Below, in pieces: positions 1 to 8,078 of a stretch of 35,350 nucleotides of DNA. Made by a program: the position numbers and the translations under genes. Origin of the DNA: Aporhodopirellula sallentina SM41 (lineage in GTDB: Bacteria > Planctomycetota > Planctomycetia > Pirellulales > Pirellulaceae). Under the pieces are notes generated by a model that did not search any database, was not told the DNA's origin, and saw only the letters and a list, made by a program, of their open reading frames with translations. The stretch is taken from contig NZ_ANOH01000047.1 of the NCBI RefSeq assembly GCF_000346505.1, positions 1-35,350 on the forward strand, given 5' to 3'. How positions within the stretch are numbered: position 1 is the stretch's first letter; each line of letters begins with the position of its first letter.

Positions 1-2042
1 CAGGAATCTCACGCGAAACATTCCGGTGGTCGCACGCGCCGGTATGGGATCTCGCCATCACGCTGGCGTTTTCATTCGCCGGGCTGATCGCGATGCGGAT
101 TAATGCTCGGTGCAGTCGGTCGATGATGTTCGCGAACTTTCTCTGCGTTTGGGTCGGCGGCCTAATCGGAATCAAACTACTGATACAAGCGATGGAGTCG
201 CTACGGCAGACGTGGTTTGAGGACGCGTCATGGTTCACCTTGCTTTACCGAAATGAACTGCGGAGTGAGACGGCGATCACCTCCATGATGTTTGTGGCTT
301 TGTTTCCGATCATTTGTCGGCGTTGTGGCGTGGTCCTCACCTTGCCGTCGCTCTCCGATTCAACCGTCGATCAACGCGAACCAGGGAACACCGATGAATC
401 AACGGGTGCCGAAACGGGAGTCCTCCCGCAATCGCGAGGGCAACGCATTTTCGGTGCGTCGGGTCAGTTGTTTGGCGGAATCGCGTTGGTCGTCATGCTC
501 GCAGCCATCATGCTATATCCGTTCACGCAAGTCGTCGGATACATGCACGGTGATGACCTCGGATACCGGATTGGCGGATGGCCGTTCACCTATTGGGTTG
601 TGACGCAAATTGAACCGACAGACGCGGCGTGGTATTGGACGGAACCCGAAATTTGGCAGACCGTTCGTTTCCAAACACTCCCGCTGCTAATCGATATCGC
701 TCTGGTCGTGATCACGTTCTTACTCGTCTTTCCCATCGCGTGGATACGAAGGACACTCACACCCCGTGGTATTCAGATCGGCCGCTACGCACTCGGGTTC
801 TTCCTATTGGCAATGTTGGCGCACTCGGTTTTCGGTGCTGTCTATTGGAGGCAGTTTCGTTACGCGTCCATTCCTGGCCTCGCTATCGAAGATTATGATC
901 AATATCCGAGGCTCGGGTTATTCGAATCGATCGCACAGGCCATGGACACCTCGTGGCGTGGCACGAGTGGGCGACTCGAACGTGGCTTGCCTTCCCATGT
1001 GACTCTCACCAATGCAGCCGTAGACGTGATCGACGAGGTCGTTAGCAGTTTTCCGCTGCGTTATCTCAAGTTTGAAAACTGCAAAATCACACCGGACCAA
1101 GTTGAAAAACTTGCCAACAACGACAACCTACTCGCGGTGACGTTTTCGAACTGCAACATTCCTTCCGACGCGGTCGAAACACTCGTTGCGAGGCGACTCA
1201 TCAATTCCATTCGTATTGACGAGAAGAGTAAATCGCGAACATACAGATGGAGGGGATATTCGAGTCACCGAAGACGGCCTTGGGATCAACGCGGGCTCTA
1301 TGACATGGAACTCGTATCGAAAGGTGGGGAGCACCGGATTGGTGAGAACATTGAATCGATAGAGCTCACTGTTCCCGACCACGTTGATTCGCGGTTCGTA
1401 TTTCATGGTTGTGAAAACCTTTTAAGCGTGCGCGCTCGGAACTCGGTCGGTGAGATCCCCGATTCGGTCAGTGAACTGATTTTTCCCAATGCACCGCAGC
1501 TCAAGACCGTGACGCTCGACAATTATCAGAAGTTCGCGGTGTCGATATCATCAGCCCCCCGTTTGCAGTTAGTGAACGGATACTTCGATGACGTTAGCTA
1601 TCACGAGGCGCGTCTCGTATCACTGAAGATCACCGGTGAGAACGATATCAATTCTGTCTGTGTCGACGTCTCGCAATGCGAACAGATGGAACTCGGAACG
1701 CCACCGGATCGTTCGATATGGGGGACGTTACAACTCAGCAGCCAATCGGGGATCCGCAATCAACCGCGGAAGGTTCTCTCTGCGGAGGAGTCTCGCAGGC
1801 GATTGGCGTCGTTGACGTCCCTCAAGAACGCTTACCGAGTCGTGTTACGAGGATTCATGCTTGATGCCGCAACTTTGGACCTTCTGCCGACACCGTTGGA
1901 ATCGTTGCACCTCGAGGGATGCGTGTTGGTCGGCGAAAACGAGGCGTCACTGCGTCGAAGATGGCCCACGGTCACCGAGGTTGTCATCAACGACGATGAA
2001 CTTTCGGACGTACCGGAATCACGCGGTGATCCGAACGAGTGA
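1..2042 (+). CDS. Multi-pass membrane protein with C-terminal irregular leucine-rich-like repeats, 5' partial
   Basis: The reading frame is open to the left edge (first full codon at base 3), and the residues before the first ATG at 93 already form a hydrophobic helix (LAITLAFSFAGLIAM). The gene therefore probably starts upstream of the window. About six hydrophobic segments are visible in the first 260 residues, for example GGLIGIKLLIQ, LFGGIALVVMLAAIML, LLIDIALVVITFLLVF and YALGFFLLAMLAHSVF. The second half is soluble and has LRR-like lines such as LRYLKFENCKIT followed by LLAVTFSNCNIP, then more irregular beta-rich stretches. I do not recognise a family and give no function. Planctomycetes encode many such membrane proteins with degenerate LRR domains. 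It reads away from no obvious partner and is followed by an independent propeller gene about 100 bases downstream. Confidence 0.75.
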   Translation, partial: GISRETFRWSHAPVWDLAITLAFSFAGLIAMRINARCSRSMMFANFLCVWVGGLIGIKLLIQAMESLRQTWFEDASWFTLLYRNELRSETAITSMMFVALFPIICRRCGVVLTLPSLSDSTVDQREPGNTDESTGAETGVLPQSRGQRIFGASGQLFGGIALVVMLAAIMLYPFTQVVGYMHGDDLGYRIGGWPFTYWVVTQIEPTDAAWYWTEPEIWQTVRFQTLPLLIDIALVVITFLLVFPIAWIRRTLTPRGIQIGRYALGFFLLAMLAHSVFGAVYWRQFRYASIPGLAIEDYDQYPRLGLFESIAQAMDTSWRGTSGRLERGLPSHVTLTNAAVDVIDEVVSSFPLRYLKFENCKITPDQVEKLANNDNLLAVTFSNCNIPSDAVETLVARRLINSIRIDEKSKSRTYRWRGYSSHRRRPWDQRGLYDMELVSKGGEHRIGENIESIELTVPDHVDSRFVFHGCENLLSVRARNSVGEIPDSVSELIFPNAPQLKTVTLDNYQKFAVSISSAPRLQLVNGYFDDVSYHEARLVSLKITGENDINSVCVDVSQCEQMELGTPPDRSIWGTLQLSSQSGIRNQPRKVLSAEESRRRLASLTSLKNAYRVVLRGFMLDAATLDLLPTPLESLHLEGCVLVGENEASLRRRWPTVTEVVINDDELSDVPESRGDPNE

Positions 2043-2145
2043 CGGGCAACTGAGCCGCTGCCTTGCCGATTGCGAATGAAGCGGATGTGATATAGTGCGG
2101 CGTCCACCCGTTATGTTTGCTCGCTCCAGTTTTACGTTACCGACT

Positions 2146-3277
2146 ATGTCTGATCGACGATCTTTTCTCGCAACCAGTGTTCTCGCATCCGCCGCAACAT
2201 TCTTAGCGGCTCGTACAGCCACTCCGCTACATGGGGCGGCGAACACGTCAAAGGATGATGACGTGATCGGCCACGGCGATTTTCGCTATCGCGTCCACAA
2301 GGACTGGGCGCAGATCAACCCATTCCAAGTTCATCTCGACAACTGCCATGAGATGGTGCAGGACTCGGAAGGGGCGGTTGGTAATGATTGGCGATGACCC
2401 ACGAAACAACATCATTGTGTTTGATAAGTCCGGCAAGGTTCTCGATAGCTGGGGCACGTATTGGCCCGGCGGGCATGGGCTGACGTTGGCCAACGAGGGG
2501 ACCGATGACGTCCTTTTTGTCAGCGAGAGCGGTTGGGCTCGCAGCCTCGATGACGGTGTCGCAATGGTGCGGCAAAACGGTTACGTCGCAAAGATGACCA
2601 TGGACGGGAAAATGATCTTTACGATCGGACACCCGATGACGATTGGGGAATACAAACCCAATATGGGGTTCCAGCCGACCGAGACGGCGGTGGCCCCCAA
2701 TGGTGATATCTACGTCGCCGACGGATACGGATCGGACTATATCCTCCGGTACGATCAGCACGGACGCTTCATCCAAAAATTCGGAGGACGCAACAATGAA
2801 GACAAGAACTACAACCTCGCCAACGCGCACGGCATCGCGGTCGACACTCGCGACCCCGCCGATCCGAAGTTGATCGTGACCAGTCGTGGTCAGAAGGCGT
2901 TTAAGTACTTCACTCTCGACGGCAAATGGCTCAAGACGGTGAACCTCGCGAACTTGCAGATTTGCCGCCCCGTCATCCACGGTGACCATGTCCACGCCGG
3001 GGTTTGCTGGAGCCATCAGTTCGGCGCGGTCAAGGTGCCCAAACCGTGGTTGTATCAATCGGGGTTCACGATGGTGATGGACAAGAATGATCGCGTTGTC
3101 TCTTGTCCCGGTGGAGAGCAGCCGGTTTACAAAGATGATGTTCTGCAACCGGTGCAGCAAGATGCCGAGAAGACGTTCTATCACGGCCACGACGTCTGCA
3201 TTGATGACGACGAGAACGTCTACGTCTGCCAGTGGAACGGCGAAAAGACGCCGCCGGTAAAGTTGGAACGGGTTTGA
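2146..3277 (+). pseudogene. Tat-exported NHL/6-bladed beta-propeller protein, interrupted by an apparent +1 frameshift
   Basis: Two frames join into one protein. The first starts at ATG 2146 with a twin-arginine signal (SDRRSFLATS, then a hydrophobic Ala-rich run) and reads into NCHEMVQDSEG. It then goes out of frame and stops at 2397. The homologous continuation (RLVMIGDDPRNNIIVFDKSG) is in the next frame and runs to 3277. Removing one G from the GGGG run at 2371-2374 restores a continuous reading frame of about 376 codons. The body has NHL-type lines typical of extracytoplasmic propellers (APNGDIYVADGYGSDYILRY, HGIAVDTRDP, VCIDDDENVYVCQW), similar to proteins often annotated as peptidylglycine-monooxygenase-like in planctomycetes. 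The Tat signal implies export. The ATG at 2095 would add an N-terminal extension in front of the Tat signal, so 2146 is preferred. It may be a real pseudogene or a sequence error. Confidence 0.75.
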
Positions 3278-3431
3278 CATCGTAGCGACGATGCCGGTTC
3301 ACAGTGACGAGCACGACATCGATTGACGGTACAAGCTCAAACAAGGTATGCAAAGGATTGTGGCGAGTCGACGCCTGCTTTTCAGGTTCAAAGGCGTCGC
3401 GAGAATCGCCAAGATTTTCGGCGATCCGCGA

Positions 3432-3463
3432 GGCCTGCCGAAACTCTTGGCGAGTTTCGCTAC
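3432..3463. repeat. Palindromic intergenic repeat, copy 1
   Basis: This 32-base stretch recurs identically at 27997-28028. Its core is a perfect inverted repeat, CGAAACTC-TTGGC-GAGTTTCG (8-bp stem, 5-base loop), followed by CTAC. The flanks upstream of the two copies are also related but diverged. It sits in the 228-base spacer between the convergent propeller and copper-protein genes, where a hairpin could act in termination. From memory, such short palindromic elements are common in Rhodopirellula-type genomes. Their mobility mechanism is not visible here. Confidence 0.7.
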
Positions 3464-3505
3464 CTGAAAACTAGGTGGTCTAAGGCTGCAAACAGTGTGG
3501 GATTT

Positions 3506-3839
3506 CTAGGCTGCCATCGAGCTGCAGCTTTCTTCGCATTTGCGGCAACATTCGACGCACTTGTCCATGCCGCCGACTTGCTCGCAACTGTCCGCGCACG
3601 CCTTGCAGATTTCCGCACACGCTTTGCAGTAGCGAGCGTGGTAGTCGCTGTTGCGGCTCATGAATCCGACGCACGCGTTGCATGCAGCGATGCAGTCGAG
3701 CATCAGTTTGACGTTGTTTTTGCTCAACGTGGTCGCCACCTTCGGCCAAACACGTCGCGGTTAACATATCGCTGACGATGGTTTGGCACTCTTGGCAGTT
3801 CTGGATGCATTCTTGTTTGGATGCAGTTGCGGTACTCAT
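3506..3839 (-). pseudogene. Four-helix-bundle copper-storage protein (Csp/DUF326 type), apparent frameshift
   Basis: A Cys-rich protein starting at ATG 3839 with a good ribosome site (AGGAG, 8 bases away) reads KQECIQNCQECQTIVSDML, then TCLAEGGDHVEQ. The remainder (VKLMLDCIAACNACVGFMS, YCKACAEICKACADSC, KCVECCRKCEESC) is in another frame ending at 3506. Removing one A from the A5 run (T5 on the plus strand, 3717-3721) joins them into about 110 residues, the usual Csp length. The CxxxC pairs on successive helices match Csp proteins, which store many Cu(I) ions inside a four-helix bundle. No signal peptide is visible, so a cytosolic Csp3-like role is likely. Either the gene is broken or the homopolymer is miscalled. 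The rest of the coding sequence is clean, with no other stops. Confidence 0.8.
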
Positions 3840-4055
3840 AATTGTTCTCCTGATTCATGTCTCGATTGCGGCAACGTTGCCGATTGAGAGATGTGCAATC
3901 AGGATGCCGGGATCGGCAAAACTGTCGAACGCGTTGAGTTTCTTCCTCATGACGAGAGGCTGGTGGATGAACGACCGAGTTGTGTCTTCAGCGGGCAGCG
4001 GACAGCACCAGAATTTTCCTGCGACGCTCGGTGAGTTGACCTCCGCCCCGACGCA

Positions 4056-4634
4056 TCAATCGATCCGGCGGAACCAATCGAATACGTGGTCGTAACCGTC
4101 GAGACCGGTTACCGCGTAACGAGCCGGAAGTTCGGCGAACTTAGAATGTTCGAATCGGGAGATAATCGTCGGGTTCTCGGCAGGATCGGTCGTGCGATCG
4201 GAGTCCCATCCGATCATGATGTGACCACTGGGAATGAGAGCGCGGTGACATGCCTCGATCATCTGTTCGATTTGATCCGGGGTGTTGATACCAAACCCCA
4301 GGATGCCATTGAGGTGAATGACATCAAAACGGACGGACTCGAATACTTTGTCGACTTCGCAAAGGTCGCCGGTTCGATGAAAACGTCCGTTCCCGAAACG
4401 GGCTGCCGATGGGGCAAAATCCAATGTCCACACGATTGTATCGTTTGGGGCGAAGAACGCCGGATAGCGACGCGTGTATCGACGAGTTCCTGCCAGAAGG
4501 ACGTTTTCCGGTTTCATCTTCGCCATCGATGGCAGCATCACCTCCCGCAGGTAAACACGGTCGGGCAACGACTGCACCTTCAGATTGAATTGGACGGATG
4601 ACAGCAACGATTTCGCTTTTGACAGTATCGGCAT
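4056..4634 (-). CDS. Class I SAM-dependent methyltransferase-like protein
   Basis: A protein of about 192 residues from the internal ATG at 4634. The frame extends to 4691, but the extra residues look non-coding. A Rossmann-like motif I is seen in NVLLAGTRRYTRRY, followed by an acidic strand end (TIVWTLDFAPSAARFG), a post-motif region (FDVIHLNGILGFGI) and the ACHRALIPSGHIMIGWD strand typical of motif III/post-III in small methyltransferases. The substrate cannot be told. The motif I glycine pattern is reduced (AGTRRY), as in a subgroup of uncharacterised bacterial methyltransferases whose neighbours do not reveal function. No signal peptide or membrane helix is present, so it should be cytosolic. 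It stands alone between the copper protein and the carbohydrate locus. Confidence 0.65.
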   Translation of the reverse strand: MPILSKAKSLLSSVQFNLKVQSLPDRVYLREVMLPSMAKMKPENVLLAGTRRYTRRYPAFFAPNDTIVWTLDFAPSAARFGNGRFHRTGDLCEVDKVFESVRFDVIHLNGILGFGINTPDQIEQMIEACHRALIPSGHIMIGWDSDRTTDPAENPTIISRFEHSKFAELPARYAVTGLDGYDHVFDWFRRID

Positions 4635-4836
4635 GACGGTAACCGGCGAGAACGGAATGCAAGGCCGAGGAGTCAGGCGACTCGCCGGCAACGGCGGCTT
4701 TGAGTTTCGTACATAATACTTTTCTCAGACGACAGGGGCAGGGTTTCTTTCACGCCGCGCATGATGCCGCGGCACCCCGATCGCTGACCGACAGTCGACA
4801 GGTGGGATGGGGCAAGCGACCGTGCCTGTGGGCGAA

Positions 4837-6972
4837 CTATTGAATTTTTTGTCGATGGAGAATCTCTTCCCACGAGTCAACGCCGATCAATCGCAGGTAC
4901 CGATCCGCCACGGCGTCTTCTTGCGTCGTTCCCAGTGCCCGGTAGAGATTCCAAATTTGCTTTTTACCGAGAGGGTCGTTCTGGTCATCAGGGAATTTGC
5001 GTAGGCCAATCCGCAGGCCACCTTCGTGTCGGTTGTCGATCCAGTTGTGATAGTGCCAAACCTCAATCGATGAGAGCGATTGAATTTTCTTCCAGGCGAG
5101 TGCCATGCCGGCGGCTTGATCTTGCTGAGCCGCGTCGGAGTAGTCTTTGGAATTGAAACCGTTCTCGGATAGATGAACCGGGCGGACGGAGCCATGATAT
5201 CGGTTCTTAGGCAGTTTCATGTAGGCATCAAGAACCTCGAGATTCTTCGGAGTGATTTTGGGTGTGTCGAACTGATACGTCGCTAGATGGTCCTGCCACG
5301 TCCTCGGATGAAAAAGGCTCTGTGGGTACGGATGGTAGGCCAGCCCCCAAGGGAAGTTGCCTTCGGTTTGACAAAACTGCACGAGCAGATCGAGCATGCG
5401 TTTGGAACCATAGCCGTACTCGTTACCTCGTTCTGCCCAATGATGAGTCAGTGAAATCCAGGTTCTCGCGTGCGGATCATATTGCCGAACGATTAAGTCG
5501 GTCATGCGCATCGAGCGTTGGTAGAGATCCATGTACGCGAGATCCGATTTGCGACCTGCGTTCGTCCAGACCCAGCCGAAGTCGACTTCGTTATGCACGA
5601 TCCAGTGATGCACGCGGCCATGGATGCCGTCGTCGCGAGACCAACGTTCGGCCATCAAGTTGAGAATCGCGCCGTAGTAATCGATTCCTTCCGAAGAAGT
5701 GACAGCGGGCATTGCATACACTCCGCTCGGATCAGCGTCAGGATGTCGGAGTCGTTGAAGGTCTTCATCACGAGAGTTGTCAGGATTGCTGATTAGCAGG
5801 ATGGCCGAAACCATCACGTTGTTCTCTGCCGCTTCGCGGAACGTTAAGTCGAGTTTTTGGAGTGCTCGTTCGTTCGCGTAGTAGTCGCGTCCCTGCCAAC
5901 TGAATTGGGTGTGATTCGGGTGCGGGCGCGTGGAGACGTATTGGTGCAGCCCCGAGACGTTTACGGTGACGGCGGTGATACCTAAGTCCTTGAGTTCGTT
6001 CTGTAACGCGCGACTGCGTTGAGCCGACCATCCACCCAAACCTTTTTTGGAACTCGGTTTTGCCGGTGGCAATTCTGAATGACGGCATGCGACTGTGTCG
6101 GCGTAGTGTGCGTGACTGATCGCAACGTTCCCCGAGGGGCCGTCGTGAAAGAGTTGCCATCGATCGGTGAGGCGGTCCACTCTTCGACCTTCGACGAGTG
6201 TGGTGCGAGGTACGCTGACGTCGAAGGATCCGTCGTTTTGAATATCGATGTCAATGAGTTCGCGATACGGTGATTCGTCGCCCAGGAGAGTTTCCATGGG
6301 GATGTCACCGAGCGTTACTCCGGTTCGGTGGTTCGATACGGTGCCGGTGATCTGGATGTCCGATATGCCGACGTTGACGCCGGTGATCTTGCTGGCGAAG
6401 GTGCGCGAGAGATACGCGTTCAACAACTCAGGGTCCGCCGCGTAGGCGGAGAAGTGATCGTCTGTCTCAAGGTCGCTCTCTTGAGGGCGGCGAAGGCGAA
6501 CGTTGCGGATTTGAAGCGCCGCGTCGCCTTTCATCATCAGGTCCAGACGCAAGACGTCCACACCGGCGAGATGAAAACCTTTTGACTCTTCGAGAATCGC
6601 GACATGCGGACGAAACGTTTCGCTGTGCATGAACGGTGGCAGCGATCGTGGAGTCGAGGTTTGGTTTTCAGGGGTCGCGTCTTCGGATGCCGAGTCAGGC
6701 GAGGTCGATTTGCCAAACACAGGTGCCAGCGTCATTTGTTCCACGCCGCCGACGCAGAATGTTTCGAATTCGATCGCCCAATCGCCTTCACTGACTTTCG
6801 ATTGCGGAACGATTTCAATCAAAGCGGAGCCGTGAATTTCAACTGTTCCGTTGTTGAGTTGAACATTCTCTCGATTGGTTTTGTTCGGGACTCTCAAATC
6901 GCATTGGATTTGCTCGGCGAAGAGTTCACTGCATAGAACGATTGCACAAAGCGCAAGGCAGGTTCGAAACAT
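4837..6972 (-). CDS. Secreted DUF5722 glycosidase-like protein
   Basis: A protein of 711 residues from ATG 6972, chosen because a clean signal peptide follows at once (FRTCLALCAIVLCSELFAEQ). The 40 upstream codons of the open frame are not signal-like. The N-terminal third is beta-rich. The C-terminal half looks like a TIM-barrel clan-A glycosidase. Glu462 in WIVHNEVDFG is placed like the acid/base after a conserved Asn, and Glu603 in HLSENGFNS is placed like the nucleophile at the end of a later strand. DUF5722 is common in marine planctomycetes and no activity is firmly assigned to my knowledge. It follows the sulfatase and the 322-residue secreted protein on the same strand (137-base gap), which supports a role in polysaccharide breakdown. 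The glycosidase reading is inference from motif placement. Confidence 0.75.
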   Translation of the reverse strand: MFRTCLALCAIVLCSELFAEQIQCDLRVPNKTNRENVQLNNGTVEIHGSALIEIVPQSKVSEGDWAIEFETFCVGGVEQMTLAPVFGKSTSPDSASEDATPENQTSTPRSLPPFMHSETFRPHVAILEESKGFHLAGVDVLRLDLMMKGDAALQIRNVRLRRPQESDLETDDHFSAYAADPELLNAYLSRTFASKITGVNVGISDIQITGTVSNHRTGVTLGDIPMETLLGDESPYRELIDIDIQNDGSFDVSVPRTTLVEGRRVDRLTDRWQLFHDGPSGNVAISHAHYADTVACRHSELPPAKPSSKKGLGGWSAQRSRALQNELKDLGITAVTVNVSGLHQYVSTRPHPNHTQFSWQGRDYYANERALQKLDLTFREAAENNVMVSAILLISNPDNSRDEDLQRLRHPDADPSGVYAMPAVTSSEGIDYYGAILNLMAERWSRDDGIHGRVHHWIVHNEVDFGWVWTNAGRKSDLAYMDLYQRSMRMTDLIVRQYDPHARTWISLTHHWAERGNEYGYGSKRMLDLLVQFCQTEGNFPWGLAYHPYPQSLFHPRTWQDHLATYQFDTPKITPKNLEVLDAYMKLPKNRYHGSVRPVHLSENGFNSKDYSDAAQQDQAAGMALAWKKIQSLSSIEVWHYHNWIDNRHEGGLRIGLRKFPDDQNDPLGKKQIWNLYRALGTTQEDAVADRYLRLIGVDSWEEILHRQKIQ

Positions 6973-7109
6973 GGATGGCGGGCCGTGTGGTGGGATGGCT
7001 GTATGGTGGGAGAGCCGTGAGGTAGGAGGCCTTGAGGCTCGGGAAGGTAGGAAGGCGTGGTGCGGACTACCGCACATCCTGTTCGGGATCACATCCTGTT
7101 CAGTATCGG

Positions 7110-8078
7110 TCAGCGATGGGCGACTTCCGACGTTTCGGATGAATACTTTGCTCGCAAGATGTCGAGACGTTCTGCGATCTCAGATTCGGTTCCGACGGTC
7201 AGCCAATATCGATATCGAAAGGTGCACGCGTGGCTTAATCTTACTCGGTCGATCGGTGCAACGTGCATGCAAGGGCCATCGTCGGGACGCTTCAATAGTT
7301 TGGCGCCGTGTGGGCCAAAGTTCCATGTTGATCCTGACGTCGGCGAGTAGATGGCTACTCCTTGGCCGGACGGAGCGAACATTGCCATCGCTTTGAGTGG
7401 TGGATTCGTTTTGCCCCATGGCGGGCCGGGCGGTTGGTGTTCGGATCTCCAATCGCCGTTGCCGAGATAGCTGCGGATGTCCGAAAAATTACGCGTGAAA
7501 TAACAGGCGGGGAGTTCTTGCGGATTGTTGGTAACGCCGCCCCAACGATCGCCTACCTTACGCATCGTTTGGAACTCGCATTGCACGCACACGACACCGG
7601 TCATGTTGGGTTGCAGCGTTGTCCACTGACGCATCAACGCGCTCGCTTCCTCGTTGGGCATGTCCCATAGTTTGGGGATGGTTTCGGAGTAGAGGCCATC
7701 GGCGTCTTTGCGAAATGTTGTCACCCGTGCCCAGCTACCTTGGTCGCCCGTGCTCCCGACTCCGCCACCTTGGATCGGGTTCCATGACCAGGGGCTCCAC
7801 GCTTGATTTTGCCCATCAGCTGTGCGGTCGATTGCTCGCCCGGCGTAATACGATTGCTGAATCAGTCGCCCGGGATCGGCGATGTTGACGATGTTTTTGG
7901 GATATTGGCTCGACGACAGCCAAGTGATCGCGCCTCCTTTTCGCCGATCGATCCCAACCTTCACTTTGTCGTCTTCGATCGTCAGCAGGTCGACGGGGGC
8001 CGGCTCGTTTGCAACCGTCATGCCGGCGCAAATGAATGCGAGGCACATGCCCAGTGCTGTGAATGTCAACGTTTTCAT
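7110..8078 (-). CDS. Secreted conserved protein of unknown function in sulfatase operon
   Basis: A protein of 322 residues with an N-terminal signal peptide (TFTALGMCLAFICAGMTVANE). The start is fixed by a four-base ATGA overlap with the stop of the upstream sulfatase gene, which indicates translational coupling. The sequence is beta-rich and Trp/Gly-rich, with LTIEDDKVKVGIDRRKGGAI followed by DPGRLIQQSYYAGRAID. This opening resembles beta-sandwich sugar-binding or mutarotase-like folds that start with a strand describing an asymmetric ligand, but the match is by eye only. I cannot assign a family or a reaction. The coupling with a sulfatase and a downstream DUF5722 protein suggests a periplasmic or extracellular role on the same glycan, as a lyase, a binding protein or an accessory glycosidase. 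Confidence 0.75.
   Translation of the reverse strand: MKTLTFTALGMCLAFICAGMTVANEPAPVDLLTIEDDKVKVGIDRRKGGAITWLSSSQYPKNIVNIADPGRLIQQSYYAGRAIDRTADGQNQAWSPWSWNPIQGGGVGSTGDQGSWARVTTFRKDADGLYSETIPKLWDMPNEEASALMRQWTTLQPNMTGVVCVQCEFQTMRKVGDRWGGVTNNPQELPACYFTRNFSDIRSYLGNGDWRSEHQPPGPPWGKTNPPLKAMAMFAPSGQGVAIYSPTSGSTWNFGPHGAKLLKRPDDGPCMHVAPIDRVRLSHACTFRYRYWLTVGTESEIAERLDILRAKYSSETSEVAHR

Noticed and set aside
2315-3280. Minus-strand open frame (321 codons) opposite the propeller gene
   Set aside because: The plus strand carries clear NHL-type family sequence over the same bases, and the antisense product resembles nothing.
3717-3721. Programmed ribosomal frameshifting in the Csp gene
   Set aside because: There is no slippery heptamer with a downstream stem or pseudoknot that I can see, and Csp genes are not known to use it. 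An indel is simpler.
4673-4873. Minus-strand 66-codon frame between the methyltransferase and DUF5722 genes
   Set aside because: It overlaps the end of the DUF5722 gene and has no recognisable motif or start signal.
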